From Fimbriimonadia bacterium (GTDB lineage Bacteria; Armatimonadota; Fimbriimonadia; Fimbriimonadales; Fimbriimonadaceae): DNA of 64,000 bases. Shown in pieces: positions 8,424 to 17,066 of this stretch; the first letter of the stretch is position 1; the number at the start of each line of letters is the position of its first letter. The stretch covers positions 62,001 to 126,000 of the forward strand of contig JAUICQ010000002.1 in the NCBI GenBank assembly GCA_030427425.1, written 5' to 3'. The notes under the pieces are model-generated. The model saw only the letters and a list, made by a program, of their open reading frames with translations, ran no database searches and had not been told where the DNA came from. The position numbers were made by a program, and so were the translations under genes.

Positions 8424-9812
8424 ATGAAGAAAGTGTTTTCAGACAATTTACAGGGTAAAAAATTAGGAATGATAGGGGCCGGTAGATCCGGGGTTAGTGT
8501 ATGCAGACATGCACTAGAAATGGGTGCTGAAGTTACTCTTTACAATACGGTGCCACTAAAGATACAACTTCCTGAAGAAATTAATCAGCTTATAGGCGAT
8601 GAAACTATATTTGAACCGGAAGATTATGATTTAATTGTTCTTTCACCTTGGTACCATACTACATCTCCTGTAGTACAAAAAATACTCAAATCCACTACAC
8701 CTCTCATCGGAGAGATTGAATATGGCTCTAGCCTAACATCATTCCCTATTATAGCTATAACTGGCACTAACGGAAAAAGTACTACATCTTGCCTTACTTA
8801 CCACATATTAAAAAGCATTGGTAAAAATGCAGTACTTTGTGGAAACATTATGGGTAGCGGTTATGACGAGTTTACATTAACTGAAGCAGCATCACAGAAT
8901 GCAGAAATACCTAATACTGTAATAGTTGCTGAAGTTTCAAGTGCACAGCTAGAACATATCTACAATTTTTCTCCTACGGTTTCCTATATAACAAATATCA
9001 CTCCGGACCATCTAAACAGATACTCCACTTTTGATGAGTACTTAGATGTTAAACTGAAAATTGTAAGCCATACTAAGCAAAACGGAACTTTTATACTTAA
9101 TCATCACCTTCCTGAAAATATTAAGGGAGCAATTCAGAGTGCGCCATCTAAAAATTTAAATTTCATATCATCTACAGAAAACATTCAGCTTACAGATGAT
9201 GCTATCATATTTCACGGCATAAAACTAAACCGCGCAGATCTACCCATCAATTCTCCCCATATGATTCAAAATATTTCTGCAGCCTTAACAATTTCAGAAT
9301 CAGTAATAGAAAATATGAATCCGACTATCGCTGAAAAAATGTTAAATAGCATCCATACCTTTAAAGGACTCCAGCATAGGATGGAAAGAGTAGGGAAAAT
9401 TAATGAAATTACTATTGTAAATAATTCGATGTGCACTAACCCTAAGGCTATTATTGAAAGCAGTAAAGGTATCCCTCAAAAACAACACATTTTAATAGGA
9501 GGGAAAAATAAGAATCTAGATTTTAGTGAAGTGAAATCCTTTATTGAAAGCAGCAACCACACTGCATACATTTTTGGAAGCAATGTAGAAGAGATCTTAA
9601 AAGACATAGGAAATCAGCATCCCTGTTTCCCTAATATGGAAGCAGCATTCCTAGCAGCATTAGATAATGCTAAAGATGGAGAAACCATCATACTTTCACC
9701 GGGATGTACTAGCTTTGATGGATTTATCGATTTTGCCGACAGAGGTAACAAATTTAAAGAATTTGTGAAAAGTGTTATGAACACACACCAGAATAAGGTT
9801 TATTATTCATAA
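8424..9812 (+). CDS. murD: UDP-N-acetylmuramoyl-L-alanine--D-glutamate ligase MurD
   Basis: MurD adds D-glutamate to UDP-MurNAc-L-Ala in the cytoplasm, using ATP. The N-terminal UDP-binding domain begins GKKLGMIGAGRSGVSVCR. The ATP loop is AITGTNGKSTTSCL (residues 111-124). The central domain has EVSSAQLEH and ITNITPDHLNRY. The C-terminal domain has FKGLQHRMERVG, then the segment VNNSMCTNPKAIIESSKG, where MurD proteins usually have NDSKATN; here the Asp-Ser is Asn-Ser. LSPGCTSFDGFIDFADRGN is the typical MurD C-terminal signature (LSPACASFDQF in others). Length (462) is normal. It starts the cluster murD-ftsW-murG-murC/ddl. Confidence 0.95.
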   Translation: MKKVFSDNLQGKKLGMIGAGRSGVSVCRHALEMGAEVTLYNTVPLKIQLPEEINQLIGDETIFEPEDYDLIVLSPWYHTTSPVVQKILKSTTPLIGEIEYGSSLTSFPIIAITGTNGKSTTSCLTYHILKSIGKNAVLCGNIMGSGYDEFTLTEAASQNAEIPNTVIVAEVSSAQLEHIYNFSPTVSYITNITPDHLNRYSTFDEYLDVKLKIVSHTKQNGTFILNHHLPENIKGAIQSAPSKNLNFISSTENIQLTDDAIIFHGIKLNRADLPINSPHMIQNISAALTISESVIENMNPTIAEKMLNSIHTFKGLQHRMERVGKINEITIVNNSMCTNPKAIIESSKGIPQKQHILIGGKNKNLDFSEVKSFIESSNHTAYIFGSNVEEILKDIGNQHPCFPNMEAAFLAALDNAKDGETIILSPGCTSFDGFIDFADRGNKFKEFVKSVMNTHQNKVYYS

Positions 9813-9827
9813 TCTAGCTATACCAAT

Positions 9828-11078
9828 ATGATGAACAGAAGTTTTCAATTCATAGGCGATAAAACACTCTTCATACTATCAATAATGGCTACCCTTTTGG
9901 GACTCATTTTTATCTTTGATGCAGGCTATGCAAGATCTATACAAGCTGGACATGGCACCATACCTAGAGAATTTAAAATGCAAGTTCTCTTCACCATCAT
10001 ATCTGTTTTATGCTACTTCGGAACTGTTAAGACAAACTTCAGAATTTGGAAAGCATTAACTATTCCAATATTTATCTTGGGCATCATAAGTCTACTACTC
10101 GTCGAAACCCCTTTCTTAGGTAAAGAGATGAATGGTGCTAGAAGATGGCTAGGAATAGGAGGATTCATGATACAACCAGCCGAATTTATGAAATTTGCCG
10201 TGGTTCTCTATCTGGCTAAAATGTTCTCTTTTAAACATAACACCCCTAAAGTAACACGTAAACCAAAGAACTGGGGAGAAACTTTAGATTTTCATATAAT
10301 ACCCAGCATAAAAATTTTGTTCCCGTTAATTATTGTCCTACTTACTGCCTACATCATAGAACGAGAACCCGATCTAGGTACAAGCGCAGTGGTAATAGCA
10401 ACCAGCTTTTCACTTCTTATACTTAGCCCGATATCCTTAAAAACATTAGGAAAAGTAATTTTAATTGGCATGCTAGGAGTAGGATTTCTCGTTAGCTTAG
10501 AACCATACCGTATACAAAGAATTCTTCAACATACCAATAGATGGCAACCTGAAGTTATGGATAATCTAGGATATCAAACCATACAATCTGAAGCAGGAAT
10601 GGCAAGTGGAGGAATAATTGGTGTTGGTATTGGAGCAGGAAGAGCCAAACACATGCTGCCTGCAGCTACTACCGATTTTATTCTTGCCACAATAGCAGAG
10701 GAATTCGGACTAATTGGAGCATGGATCACAATCGGCATCCTCGCTTGGATTACTTTCCGACTCACTAATCTTGCAAAACACCTTAACGATAAACAAGCAA
10801 AACTAACCCTATATGGCATTGCCGCATGGATAGCCATCCAAACAACCGTAAATATTATGATGGCAAATGGAACTTTGCCTGCAATAGGAATACCTATACC
10901 TTTTATTAGTTCCGGAGGATCTAGCCTTCTGGCTATTTGGATCGCAATTGGCATATGCCAATCGGCAATCAACTCAGATCCTATTCTAAAAGCAGTCGTA
11001 AATACTAAAAAGGAGAATAAAAATGAAGATCGTCATTACAGGTGGGGGCACCGGAGGACACGTCTTTCCCGCTCTTGA
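9828..11078 (+). CDS. ftsW: FtsW, SEDS-family peptidoglycan glycosyltransferase of the divisome
   Basis: FtsW is an integral membrane glycan polymerase that works with a class B penicillin-binding protein in septal peptidoglycan synthesis. The protein has about ten membrane segments and the SEDS signatures NGARRWLGI (102-110), QPAEFMKF (116-123), EREPDLGTSAVV and PFISSGGSSLLA near the C-terminus. The last ~18 residues are encoded in the overlap with murG, whose start codon lies 56 bases inside this gene. Its place between murD and murG favours FtsW over the elongation homologue RodA. Confidence 0.93.
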   Translation: MMNRSFQFIGDKTLFILSIMATLLGLIFIFDAGYARSIQAGHGTIPREFKMQVLFTIISVLCYFGTVKTNFRIWKALTIPIFILGIISLLLVETPFLGKEMNGARRWLGIGGFMIQPAEFMKFAVVLYLAKMFSFKHNTPKVTRKPKNWGETLDFHIIPSIKILFPLIIVLLTAYIIEREPDLGTSAVVIATSFSLLILSPISLKTLGKVILIGMLGVGFLVSLEPYRIQRILQHTNRWQPEVMDNLGYQTIQSEAGMASGGIIGVGIGAGRAKHMLPAATTDFILATIAEEFGLIGAWITIGILAWITFRLTNLAKHLNDKQAKLTLYGIAAWIAIQTTVNIMMANGTLPAIGIPIPFISSGGSSLLAIWIAIGICQSAINSDPILKAVVNTKKENKNEDRHYRWGHRRTRLSRS

Positions 11079-12195
11079 AATAGCTAAATATGCCATAAAC
11101 AATAACGATAATGTAATCTATATAGGATCGGAATATGGAATAGAAAAAGAACTCTGCTCTAGGCACAACATACCAATACACACTCTGCCATCAAAACCAT
11201 TCTATTCTTTAAAAACAAAACGAGGAATTATTGCTAGATTACTATTTGTTAAAGCGTACACTATGGCAAAAATAAAACTGGCTGAAATTAAACCAGACGC
11301 CGTATTCTCTACTGGAGGATATTCAAGTGCTCCTGTGGTATTTGCTGCTAAGAAATTAAAGATTCCCTACTTTATACATGAACAGAATACGGTTCCAGGT
11401 AGAGCTAACCTCTTCTTCATGAATCACGCTGCAGCCGTTTTCACCGTCTTTAGTAGTACTGAAAGATATCTACGTGAAAGACACTTTGCCCCTAAAAACA
11501 TCATAAGAACCGGTATCCCACTAAGAAGCAGTCTTGTTGAAAACAGTACTCATGAACCAAAAACTATCCCTGAAAATAATGCAATTAATATACTTGTCAC
11601 AGGAGGATCGCAAGGGGCCGTTGCTATTAATGATGTAATTCTGGAGTTAGCTAGTCTCTTAAAAGATAATCCAAACTATCAGTTTAAATGGACTCACCTC
11701 ACAGGCATTAAGAATTATGAAAATGTACTCCATACCAGAGACGATTTCAAACTAAAAGAGCCATACTATAACATCCTTCCCTTTGCAGACGATAAAGCTA
11801 TGGCCTCACTCCTAAAAAACAATCACCTCATTATCTGCAGAAGTGGAGCCGGCACACTAACCGATTCAGCTCTTTATGGTATACCTTCCATTACCATCCC
11901 CTATAAGTATGCGATAGGTAATCATCAGTATTATAATGCTTTAGAATTTGAAGAGATGGGAATCACTAAAATACTAGAGCAAGATAAATTAACGCCTAAT
12001 ACACTTCTTATGAAAATTAACGAATGGATCAATGATGAAAATCAATATACTGCTGCATCAAACATTCTACTAAATTGGAACGTGGAAGATACTGTTCAGA
12101 AAGTATACTCTAATATAGAACACCTACTTAACAACAGTACTCATGAGAACAAAAGCAGAATGGAGACTCTTCAGCAACTCCTTAGAATTAGATAA
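11023..12195 (+). CDS. murG: Undecaprenyldiphospho-muramoylpentapeptide beta-N-acetylglucosaminyltransferase MurG
   Basis: MurG transfers GlcNAc from UDP-GlcNAc to lipid I, giving lipid II, at the inner face of the inner membrane. The start MKIVITGGGTGGHVFPALEI holds the first glycine-rich loop. Other signatures are FSTGGYSSAPVVFAA, FIHEQNTVPGRAN, ILVTGGSQGAVAIND and CRSGAGTLTDSALYGIPSI (the UDP-GlcNAc-binding region). AGGAGAATAAAAATG gives a good ribosome-binding site even though it lies inside ftsW. It overlaps ftsW by 56 bases and murC/ddl by 53 bases, so the three are almost certainly translated from one mRNA. At 390 residues it is slightly long, with a short C-terminal extension. Confidence 0.95.
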   Translation: MKIVITGGGTGGHVFPALEIAKYAINNNDNVIYIGSEYGIEKELCSRHNIPIHTLPSKPFYSLKTKRGIIARLLFVKAYTMAKIKLAEIKPDAVFSTGGYSSAPVVFAAKKLKIPYFIHEQNTVPGRANLFFMNHAAAVFTVFSSTERYLRERHFAPKNIIRTGIPLRSSLVENSTHEPKTIPENNAINILVTGGSQGAVAINDVILELASLLKDNPNYQFKWTHLTGIKNYENVLHTRDDFKLKEPYYNILPFADDKAMASLLKNNHLIICRSGAGTLTDSALYGIPSITIPYKYAIGNHQYYNALEFEEMGITKILEQDKLTPNTLLMKINEWINDENQYTAASNILLNWNVEDTVQKVYSNIEHLLNNSTHENKSRMETLQQLLRIR

Positions 12196-14437
12196 ATATA
12201 CCCATTTTTTCCTTGTAGGGATTGGTGGAACTGGTATGTGCCCACTGGCTAAAATGCTACACCAATCCGGATACCATGTGAGGGGAAGTAATAACGAAAA
12301 AAACACGAATACAACTATGCTCTCTAACATGGGAATAGATGTAACTATCGGACACCACAATACTCGCCTACTTAATCATGAAGCCGTCATCATTACAGAT
12401 GCTATCGAACTTGAATCTAATCCGGAATTTCAGCACTGTACTAATAATGGTAACAGAATGTTCCGTCGTGTACAAATTCTAAACTATCTACTTAAAAATA
12501 AAAAAATAATAGCAGTAACAGGAACACACGGAAAAACTACTACCACTTCCATGTTAGCTTATGCATTAACTGCCTCAGGCTATCATCCATCATTCAATAT
12601 CGGAACCTATGTGCCCCAATTAGAAGGCAATGCTAAAATCGATCGTGGCGAATATGCCATCGTCGAAGCCTGTGAAGCGTACGATTCCATGCACGATTTA
12701 GATCCTCATATGGTTATTCTCACGAACTTAGAACCCGATCATCTCGATTACCATCAATCATATGAAGCACTCCAACTAAGCATAACAAACTTTATCAATA
12801 GAATTCCTGCAAATGGATGCCTTATTTACTGCGAAGACGATCCCGGATCGAAGAAAATCGGAGAAAAATTTAAAGGCAATAAAATAGGATATAACTCTAA
12901 AACCTTAATGACCATCTATCCAGATATTCAGAAATTAACCGTACCAGGAAAACATAACGAACTTAATGCAGGTGGAGTACTGACAGCTATTAAACATATA
13001 GGATCGGCTATTCAACCAGCAGCTAATGCGCTGGAAAACTATCAGGGATCCAGAAGAAGAATGGAGATCCATCTCGATGGTGAAATTATCGTTATGGACG
13101 ACTATGCACATCACCCTACAGAAATTAAAGCAACTATCACTGCGCTAAAAGATAGATACCCTACTAGACGACTAGTTTACGTTTTCCAACCACAGCTCTA
13201 TAGCCGAACAAGAGAGATGAAAGAAGAGTTTGGAAAAGAACTGTCCGCCGCAGATGTAGTAATCATTACAGATATATATCCCTCTCGAGAAAATCCAACA
13301 CCCGGCGTAGGTGCCGTGCAGATCCTTCCCTATTTAGATACACCTCACTTCTATATACCGTCTAGACACCTATTACCAAGATTTCTAAATTCTATGGCTA
13401 AACCAAACGATCTTATTATAGGTTCAGGTGTAGGCAACATCGGGGAAATGGGACCCATACTTGCTGATGAAATTACTCGAAACAGAAAAACCAAGGTCGG
13501 AGTACTCTATGGTGGCGATAGCACAGAAAGAGAGATCTCCATACTCTCAGGAATCAAAGTTCAAGAAGCACTTATTAAGAAAGGATATGATGCATTTCTT
13601 TTTGATGTTACAGAAGCCATGCTTACTACAGGCGATTTAAGCAAGCTTACAGGCCCTAACCGACCCGATCTCCTCTTTCTCGCCTTGCACGGCACCCACG
13701 CTGAAGATGGTGCCATACAAGGCTTATGTGAACTTTTGCATATTCCATATACACATTCCGGAATAACAGCCTCGGCTATAACAATGAATAAGCATCTCAC
13801 TACAAACATTGCTGCAGCTAACGGAATACTTACCCCTAAGCACTATTTCGTTTCAGATGTAGAAAATATTAACCACAACCTAAACTATCCAATCATGGTA
13901 AAAGCAAATAGTCAGGGATCTACTATTGGTATAACTAAAGCTGAAAATAATCATGAACTAGAAAAAGGTATTAAAGAAGCTCTCCTGCACGATACCGAAA
14001 TACTTCTTGAAGAATTTATCGAAGGGATTGAAATTAGCGTCCCAGTGCTAAATGGAAAAGCTATGCCCAGCATAGAAATAGTACCTACATCAGGGGCATT
14101 CGATTATAATTCTAAATATACCCCTGGAGCATCCGAAGAGATTAGTCCGGCTAGAATACCTAAACATCTGCAGGATAAAGTAGAAAATATAGCAGAAAAA
14201 GCGCACCATCTATTCAACTGCCAAGGACTCACTAGAAGCGATTTTATTCTTAAGGGTGAAGATTTCTACTTCTTAGAAATTAATACCATTCCAGGTATGA
14301 CAGAAACCTCCCTGACGAATAAAAGCGCTCATGCAATGGGAATAACCTATGAAGATCTATGTGACATGATGGCCAAGGATGCATTATTAAGATTCGCCGA
14401 AAAAGAAAAATCACAAATTAATCACGTGATAAACTAG
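12143..14437 (+). CDS. murC-ddl: MurC-Ddl fusion: UDP-MurNAc-L-alanine ligase and D-alanine--D-alanine ligase
   Basis: One 764-residue chain joins two consecutive cytoplasmic peptidoglycan enzymes. Residues ~20-450 are Mur[16 protein letters not shown] (25-39), ATP loop [14 protein letters not shown] (125-138), LEPDHLDYH and [10 protein letters not shown]. The Ddl ATP-grasp domain starts near 451: [53 protein letters not shown] and the metal/ATP region [14 protein letters not shown]. There is no stop codon or frame change between the domains, and both halves keep their catalytic motifs, so the fusion is real. MurC-Ddl fusions are known in Chlamydiae and scattered elsewhere. The extra N-terminal ~15 residues lie in the murG overlap; a later start is possible. 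Confidence 0.95.
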   Translation: MRTKAEWRLFSNSLELDKYTHFFLVGIGGTGMCPLAKMLHQSGYHVRGSNNEKNTNTTMLSNMGIDVTIGHHNTRLLNHEAVIITDAIELESNPEFQHCTNNGNRMFRRVQILNYLLKNKKIIAVTGTHGKTTTTSMLAYALTASGYHPSFNIGTYVPQLEGNAKIDRGEYAIVEACEAYDSMHDLDPHMVILTNLEPDHLDYHQSYEALQLSITNFINRIPANGCLIYCEDDPGSKKIGEKFKGNKIGYNSKTLMTIYPDIQKLTVPGKHNELNAGGVLTAIKHIGSAIQPAANALENYQGSRRRMEIHLDGEIIVMDDYAHHPTEIKATITALKDRYPTRRLVYVFQPQLYSRTREMKEEFGKELSAADVVIITDIYPSRENPTPGVGAVQILPYLDTPHFYIPSRHLLPRFLNSMAKPNDLIIGSGVGNIGEMGPILADEITRNRKTKVGVLYGGDSTEREISILSGIKVQEALIKKGYDAFLFDVTEAMLTTGDLSKLTGPNRPDLLFLALHGTHAEDGAIQGLCELLHIPYTHSGITASAITMNKHLTTNIAAANGILTPKHYFVSDVENINHNLNYPIMVKANSQGSTIGITKAENNHELEKGIKEALLHDTEILLEEFIEGIEISVPVLNGKAMPSIEIVPTSGAFDYNSKYTPGASEEISPARIPKHLQDKVENIAEKAHHLFNCQGLTRSDFILKGEDFYFLEINTIPGMTETSLTNKSAHAMGITYEDLCDMMAKDALLRFAEKEKSQINHVIN

Positions 14438-14465
14438 AACTTCCCTAGTTTATCACGAACTTTTT
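14425..14465. terminator. Bidirectional terminator between murC-ddl and the Kbl-family gene
   Basis: A perfect 13-bp inverted repeat, CGTGATAAACTAG (14425-14437) with 14445-14457, and a 7-base loop overlap both stop codons. On the plus strand it is followed by GAACTTTTTT. Confidence 0.85.
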
Positions 14466-15630
14466 TAAACGCAACCAGCGCCCTATCAAGTTCATCTATC
14501 GTATGAGTTGCATTTGGCATCGTACGTATCCTAGCCTTTCCTAATGCAACAGTAGGATATATTATCGATAGAGCAAAAACACCTTCATCCCAAAGCATCT
14601 TCTCCATTTCAGCAGCCTTGCCCTCATCACCTACGTACACTGGAGTAATGGGGGTCTCACTACCCATAGTATCAAATCCTGCCGATTGTAGAGAGTCTTT
14701 CCAGTACTTAGCGTTATCCCACAATCTGTTTATTAAAGAATTATCTCTCTGCATAATCTCCAGACATTTGATGAGTGCTCCAGCAACCATAGGAGGATGC
14801 GCAGTAGAAAAGAGGTAGGGTCGACCCCGATTAATCAACCATTTCTTTAAGTTCTCACTCCCAGCTATATATCCACCAACAACACCTAACGCTTTCGATA
14901 AAGTGCCTAGTTGAATGTCTACTCTACCATATAAATTAAAATGCGATGTAGTACCACTACCGTGTTTTCCCAACACCCCACTAGCATGAGCATCATCCAC
15001 CATTACAAAGGCATCATACTTCTCTGCCAACTCCACAATCTGGGGCAGAGGTGCAATATCACCATCCATGCTGAACACCCCATCTGTAATAATCATTCTT
15101 TTTTCAAAGTGTTCACACTTTTTGAGTATTTCTTCTAAATGATCCATATCGGCATGCCTATACACATACCCATCCGATTTTTTGTATTTTGCAGAACTTA
15201 ATCTTACTCCGTCAATAATCGAAGCATGATTTAACTCATCACTAATTACTACATCATTTTTAGTTAAAACAGCCGGTATGCAACCACTATTGCTCGTAAA
15301 TCCGGATGTAAATACCAGTACGTCTTCAACACTCTTCCAAGAAGCTATTTCTTGTTCTAGAGAATCGTGGATATCCATTGTCCCACCAATCCACCTGACA
15401 GCACCGGCTCCCACTCCCCATTTTTCAATACTCTCAATGGCAGCCTCTCTTACTTCAGGATGATTCGCTAATCCCAAATAGTTATTGCTGGAAAGATTAA
15501 TCACCTTCTTTCCGTTCATAGTAACAGATCCATCCGCAGGGGACTCTAATATTTTAGGAGTTTTATATAAATTATTATGTTTCAGTGATTCTAATTCACA
15601 TTGAAGCCAGTTTTGTAAATTCAAATTCAT
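14434..15630 (-). CDS. kbl: Glycine C-acetyltransferase / 2-amino-3-ketobutyrate CoA ligase (alpha-oxoamine synthase family)
   Basis: This PLP enzyme family condenses an amino acid with an acyl-CoA. Overall sequence is closest in my reading to Kbl (glycine + acetyl-CoA to 2-amino-3-oxobutyrate, threonine catabolism). Visible signatures: [14 protein letters not shown] (45-58), [11 protein letters not shown] (131-141), [11 protein letters not shown] (211-221) and the PLP lysine in [13 protein letters not shown] (Lys246). Length 398 is typical. No threonine dehydrogenase gene is adjacent, so BioF or another oxoamine synthase is the main alternative. A TATAAA box lies only 5 bases before the ATG; a second TATATT box about 25 bases upstream is the other candidate promoter. 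It converges on murC-ddl with a shared terminator. Confidence 0.85.
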   Translation of the reverse strand: MNLNLQNWLQCELESLKHNNLYKTPKILESPADGSVTMNGKKVINLSSNNYLGLANHPEVREAAIESIEKWGVGAGAVRWIGGTMDIHDSLEQEIASWKSVEDVLVFTSGFTSNSGCIPAVLTKNDVVISDELNHASIIDGVRLSSAKYKKSDGYVYRHADMDHLEEILKKCEHFEKRMIITDGVFSMDGDIAPLPQIVELAEKYDAFVMVDDAHASGVLGKHGSGTTSHFNLYGRVDIQLGTLSKALGVVGGYIAGSENLKKWLINRGRPYLFSTAHPPMVAGALIKCLEIMQRDNSLINRLWDNAKYWKDSLQSAGFDTMGSETPITPVYVGDEGKAAEMEKMLWDEGVFALSIIYPTVALGKARIRTMPNATHTIDELDRALVAFKKVRDKLGKF

Positions 15631-15687
15631 AACGGTTTATACTGTTAAAGTAATATAAACCTATTATTGGATAGATGCAGAATTATT

Positions 15688-16638
15688 CTATTGTTTGAAG
15701 GGTTTATAATTAAACATAATACTGTGTTCGATATTTCTTTCCAGTATCTCAGGGTGATTCTCTCGCATATGCCTTATTAAGAAGCTATCAACAAAAATTT
15801 CTTTCATTAAAATTGAAATTCCTGAAAGATATGCTGAAGTATCTGATAGAGTAAAAAACATTTTTCCGGTAGCATATACATCTTCTGCTTCTTTCAATCT
15901 AGCATTCCAATTTAAATCGACTATTACCTTCCCCTCACGAACATCAATCCATTCTACACTAAACTGATAAACAGTATTTCTTTCTAACGAATCTACTATT
16001 TTAGGATAATGAAACATACTGTCCAATAGATTATATTTTTCTAACAGTTCTTTAGGCTGATTCCAATCGACTCCCTTTTCGTAGGTCCATTTCGTACCAA
16101 TACCATCGGTTATACCCAGAATAACGGAATCTATCTGTTCATTCCCTCTAGTAATCCGCAATAGCTGATCCGCATCTAACTTTATTTTCGTTCCTATAAC
16201 AGCTTCTATTATCGAATTAAAAATTATATCCATCGATGAAGAGTTTAACCTCATCCTGGTCATATCTAGATGAGAGATAGAATGTCTCGAACTACCCGAC
16301 TGACTGTTGAGCATTGCACAATGACAACTGGTCTGCTCATGAGCATATAATGGGAATGTTATTAAACTACGGGGCGTATAACTATATAAACCTGTCTCTA
16401 CAGCGTGGAAATACTCCTTATCTGGGTCCATTGACTGAACAGAATCGGTTATCAAAAATTTACTACATCCCCGCACATTACCACAAACCCCTTCTAATGT
16501 AATCTCAGGAACATTTCGTATTATTTCATCAATTAAACTCTCATCTATAGCAGAACAACCCAATTGAGATGAAAATAGTGTGGCAATCAAACCAATATAC
16601 TCAAGCATATATATACATTCTATCTTATATGTATACAT
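15688..16638 (-). CDS. Unknown exported protein
   Basis: I do not recognise this 316-residue protein. The N-terminus has a hydrophobic stretch MLEYIGLIATLFSSQLGCSA, so it is probably exported. An internal Met at residue 11 may be the true start and would give a cleaner signal peptide; Cys28 is then a possible but non-canonical lipidation site. The body has mixed alpha/beta composition with MFFTLSDTSAYLSG and VEWIDVREGKVIVDLNWNARL, suggesting a beta-rich soluble domain. A TATATT box sits 8 bases before the ATG. The gene lies between the Kbl-family gene and a small polyproline lipoprotein gene on the same strand. Confidence 0.55.
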   Translation of the reverse strand: MYTYKIECIYMLEYIGLIATLFSSQLGCSAIDESLIDEIIRNVPEITLEGVCGNVRGCSKFLITDSVQSMDPDKEYFHAVETGLYSYTPRSLITFPLYAHEQTSCHCAMLNSQSGSSRHSISHLDMTRMRLNSSSMDIIFNSIIEAVIGTKIKLDADQLLRITRGNEQIDSVILGITDGIGTKWTYEKGVDWNQPKELLEKYNLLDSMFHYPKIVDSLERNTVYQFSVEWIDVREGKVIVDLNWNARLKEAEDVYATGKMFFTLSDTSAYLSGISILMKEIFVDSFLIRHMRENHPEILERNIEHSIMFNYKPFKQ

Positions 16639-16646
16639 TTTGCTAA

Positions 16647-16652
16647 AATATA
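16647..16652 (-). promoter_or_regulatory. -10 box 8 bases before the start codon
   Basis: TATATT on the minus strand ends 8 bases before the ATG at 16638, implying transcription starting at or next to the start codon. No -35 box is evident. Confidence 0.35.
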
Positions 16653-16671
16653 GCTATGTGTAAATACTAGA

Positions 16672-16890
16672 CTATAAATTTATTGGTGGTGGTGGAGGTG
16701 GAGGTGGTACATTATCTTTCTTCTTTTTCTCATCATCTAAGAAATCCAGATCTAGATTAGCTTCCTTCTTAGCAATAGATTGTATTCTACTCTTGGTTCT
16801 CTCATACAACTTCTCGCCATCTATCGGATCGCACCCTGTTACTAATATAAAACTTAAAAGCATTAATAGATGAAATGCATATATATTCAT
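16672..16890 (-). CDS. Small lipoprotein with C-terminal polyproline tail
   Basis: This 72-residue protein has a textbook lipoprotein signal: a hydrophobic stretch then LVTGC (Cys at residue 20). A short charged helical middle follows (RTKSRIQSIAKKEANLDLDF and a Lys/Asp cluster). It ends with eight consecutive prolines then INL; the prolines are encoded by CCA/CCT triplets forming a microsatellite. Small outer-membrane lipoproteins of this size often link or space envelope layers, and a polyproline tail could act as a rigid rod or a ligand for a partner domain. No family is recognised, so any function is inference. Confidence 0.6.
   Translation of the reverse strand: MNIYAFHLLMLLSFILVTGCDPIDGEKLYERTKSRIQSIAKKEANLDLDFLDDEKKKKDNVPPPPPPPPINL
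16685..16708 (-). repeat. Proline-codon trinucleotide repeat
   Basis: Eight consecutive CCA/CCT-type triplets on the minus strand encode the polyproline tail of the small lipoprotein. Length changes here would alter the tail in frame. Confidence 0.75.
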
Positions 16891-17066
16891 AATAATATGT
16901 TAGGATGCCACATGTAAAACTATAGCATTAGCGTTCCAAAACAGATTAAATTTCCTTATAAGTAGCAAACTCTCTTAAAATTAGATGAAAAATTTTAGTA
17001 CATTCAGACAAGTATTTTCACTGAGAGTACAAAAAATACTCTGTTAAACCAATTATTAATAACAGT

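Noticed and set aside
12143-12200. Frameshift between murG and murC explaining the 53-base overlap
   Set aside because: Both reading frames keep complete, well-ordered family motifs up to the overlap; large overlaps also occur between ftsW and murG.
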